NCBI GenBank assembly: GCA_027340195.1
Contig: DAHWNE010000079.1
Coordinates: forward strand, 1 to 6,508
Direction of reading: 5' to 3'
Source of the DNA: Acetobacteraceae bacterium
Lineage (GTDB): Bacteria > Pseudomonadota > Alphaproteobacteria > Acetobacterales > Acetobacteraceae
Length of the DNA: 6,508 bases
A program made the position numbers and the translations under genes. Below are positions 5,307 to 6,508 of this stretch, piece after piece; position 1 is the first letter of the stretch; each line of letters begins with the position of its first letter. Under the pieces are notes generated by a model. The model saw nothing but the letters and a program-made list of their open reading frames with translations. It made no database searches and was not told where the DNA came from.

Positions 5307-5733
5307 TCCGTTCGACCTGCACCGCTTCGTCAGCGCGCAGGATCCGGCGATGACGGCGGTGACGCGGGAACTCGCCGCCGGGCGGAAGACGTCGCACTGG
5401 ATGTGGTTCGTGTTTCCGCAGCTGCGCGGCCTGGGCCGCAGCGCCATGGCGCAGCGGTTCGGAATTTCAGGGCCGGCGGAGGCGCGCGCCTATCTGGCCC
5501 ATTCGCTGCTGGGACCGCGTCTCGCGGCCTGCACCGCCCAGTTGCTGGCGCTGCCCGAGCGCGACCCGGAGCGGATTTTCGGCGCGGTCGATGCGGTGAA
5601 GTTCCGGTCCTCGATGACGCTGTTCGCTTTGGCGGCGCCTGGCGCATCGGTGTTCCACCAGGCGCTGGCGGCGTTTTTTGGCGGGGAGGAGGACAAGCTG
5701 ACACGCGCGTTGTGGGCGGAGGCGGGCGGGTGA
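5296..5733 (+). CDS. DUF1810 family protein
   Basis: The 145-residue cytoplasmic protein matches the DUF1810 family by its opening DPFDLHRFVSAQ (4-15), the core GRKTSHWMWFVFPQLRGLG (29-47), ARAYLAHSLLGPRL (63-76), and VDAVKFRSSMTLFALAAP with the invariant-looking K102-F-R-S-S-M-T-L-F110. Family members are 140-160 residues, so this one is full length. No signal peptide or membrane segment is seen. The family's biochemical role is not known to me; database names such as calpastatin for it are misleading. The start lies 11 bp inside the LysR gene in another frame, with only a G-run (5285-5289) as a possible binding site, so translation probably depends on ribosomes finishing lysR. Confidence 0.88.
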   Translation: MAADPFDLHRFVSAQDPAMTAVTRELAAGRKTSHWMWFVFPQLRGLGRSAMAQRFGISGPAEARAYLAHSLLGPRLAACTAQLLALPERDPERIFGAVDAVKFRSSMTLFALAAPGASVFHQALAAFFGGEEDKLTRALWAEAGG

Positions 5734-5767
5734 CCGACCGCCCCCGCGACCCGGCCTGACCGGAAAT

Positions 5768-5803
5768 CCCGGCCCGCGCCGGGCGGGCGCGCCGGCCCGC
5801 CCG
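5768..5803. terminator. Overlapping inverted repeats between convergent genes
   Basis: CGGGCGGGC (5780-5788) pairs perfectly with GCCCGCCCG (5795-5803), a 9-bp all-GC stem with a 6-nt loop. An alternative stem, CCCGGC (5768-5773) with GCCGGG (5778-5783), shares the left arm. They sit in the 82-bp gap between the ends of the DUF1810 and MFS genes, where both transcripts should stop. Neither strand shows a T-tract, so function as a terminator is inferred from position. Confidence 0.45.
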
Positions 5804-5815
5804 ACATCCGGCATC

Positions 5816-6508
5816 TCACTCCGCCGCGCCCACCACCGCCAGCGCGCCATCCCCATCCGCGTTGATCGCTTCCAGCGACCGACGCGCCGTCTCCGGGATC
5901 ACCACCATGGTCACGATCGCGCCCACCACCGAAGTGGCCGCCAGCAGCCATATCACCCCCTGCTCGCCGATCACGCCGAACAGCACGGGGAACAGGAACG
6001 CGCTGGTGGACGCGCCGATCCGCCCGCCCACCACCGTCACCGCCTGGCCGATGGAGCGCACCCGGGTCGGGCTCACCTCCACCCCCAGCAGCCCGGCGCC
6101 GGCCACGGTGCCGGGCCCCACCACGATCATCACGTTGTAGAGGCCGAACAACGCGAACCCGAACACCGGCGCGGCCATCGCCGCGTCGTGGAACCAGGCG
6201 AACAGGCCCAGCGACACCGCGGACCCCGCGAACCCCAGGATCGTCAGAGGTTTGCGCCCAACCCGGTCCACCAGCAACGCGCCCACCATCGCCGCCGGAA
6301 GAATGAACAGCACCGGCACCAGCAGCCCGAACACGCCCGCGCTCATGCCCAGCCCCTTGGCGATCAGCGACGGGCCGAACAGGATGCCGGAGTAGATCAC
6401 GATGTCGAACAGCATCCAGATCAACGCCGCGCCGAAGATCGGGCCGGCATGGGCGGCGAACACCTCGCCCAGGCTGCGGCGGTCGCGCGGCGGCGGGGCG
6501 GCGGGGCG
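5816..6508 (-). CDS. MFS transporter, C-terminal half (5' end beyond right edge)
   Basis: The visible 230 residues, open to the window edge, contain six membrane helices, fitting TM7-12 of a 12-helix major facilitator. A cytoplasmic linker (RRSLGEVF) precedes TM7, which holds D35 in LFDIVIYSGILFGP. The MFS loop motif D81-R-V-G-R-K86 follows TM8. Then come NVMIVVGPG, the EVSPTRVRSIGQAV motif, GRIGASTSAFLFP, and the terminal PETARRSLE. The PETxxxSLE ending and E-x-xPTRxRS motif belong to the sugar-porter and phosphate:H+ symporter-type branches. The TM7 aspartate with a following tyrosine and the SAFLFP segment lean toward the phosphate symporter-like group. The substrate is not decided. A GTG at 6463 could look like a start but lies inside the protein. 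Confidence 0.88.
   Translation of the reverse strand, partial: RPAAPPPRDRRSLGEVFAAHAGPIFGAALIWMLFDIVIYSGILFGPSLIAKGLGMSAGVFGLLVPVLFILPAAMVGALLVDRVGRKPLTILGFAGSAVSLGLFAWFHDAAMAAPVFGFALFGLYNVMIVVGPGTVAGAGLLGVEVSPTRVRSIGQAVTVVGGRIGASTSAFLFPVLFGVIGEQGVIWLLAATSVVGAIVTMVVIPETARRSLEAINADGDGALAVVGAAE

Noticed and set aside
4134..5447. 437-codon open frame on the - strand
   Set aside because: It lies opposite the LLM, LysR and DUF1810 genes. Long antisense frames are expected where codons end in G/C, and its composition (Arg/His/Gly/Pro-rich, no fold-like pattern) is that of a shadow.
1..6508. Mobile elements, CRISPR, toxin-antitoxin or defence genes
   Set aside because: No direct-repeat array, transposase or integrase motif, or recognisable defence domain appears on either strand. 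Codon use is uniform across the genes.

Overview
This 6.5 kb window has very high GC, and almost every third codon position is G or C. It looks like chromosomal DNA of an alphaproteobacterium. The strongest evidence is a stand-alone F0 operon in the order atpI-atpB-atpE-atpX-atpF, with both b' and b stalk subunits and no F1 genes beside it. The tRNA-His carries an encoded G-1 and C73, the ancestral form that several other alphaproteobacterial orders have lost. Together with the base composition and the look of the F0 proteins, this suggests Rhodospirillales, perhaps Acetobacteraceae; that placement is inference.

Layout. Bases 2-118 hold the last codons of an unrecognised + strand gene. A tRNA-His gene lies on the - strand (246-322) with a plausible stable-RNA promoter. 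Diverging from it is a small exported PRC-barrel protein (474-830, +). A GC-rich hairpin separates that gene from the converging F0 operon (3416 down to 889, -). The operon encodes the assembly factor AtpI, subunit a (probable TTG start), subunit c, subunit b' (with a signal-peptide-like N-terminus) and subunit b. Intercistronic hairpins lie on both sides of atpE.

A 136-bp divergent region (3417-3552) carries a good sigma70-like promoter for the F0 operon and a 20-bp imperfect palindrome directly upstream of its -35 element. On the other side a tight + strand cluster begins: a luciferase-like (LLM) oxidoreductase, a LysR-type regulator and a DUF1810 protein. Their reading frames overlap by 1 bp and 11 bp, so they are probably translationally coupled. 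After a convergent intergenic stretch with strong inverted repeats comes the C-terminal half of an MFS transporter on the - strand, running off the right edge.

How the parts work together. The five atp genes build the membrane proton channel and peripheral stalk of the ATP synthase; F1 must be encoded elsewhere. The LLM/LysR/DUF1810 unit may be a small regulated oxidoreductase module of unknown substrate, and its control region is shared with the F0 operon. No mobile element, CRISPR array or defence system is visible. The less ordinary items are the overlapping LLM-LysR-DUF1810 cluster with its shared palindrome, and the hairpins around atpE.
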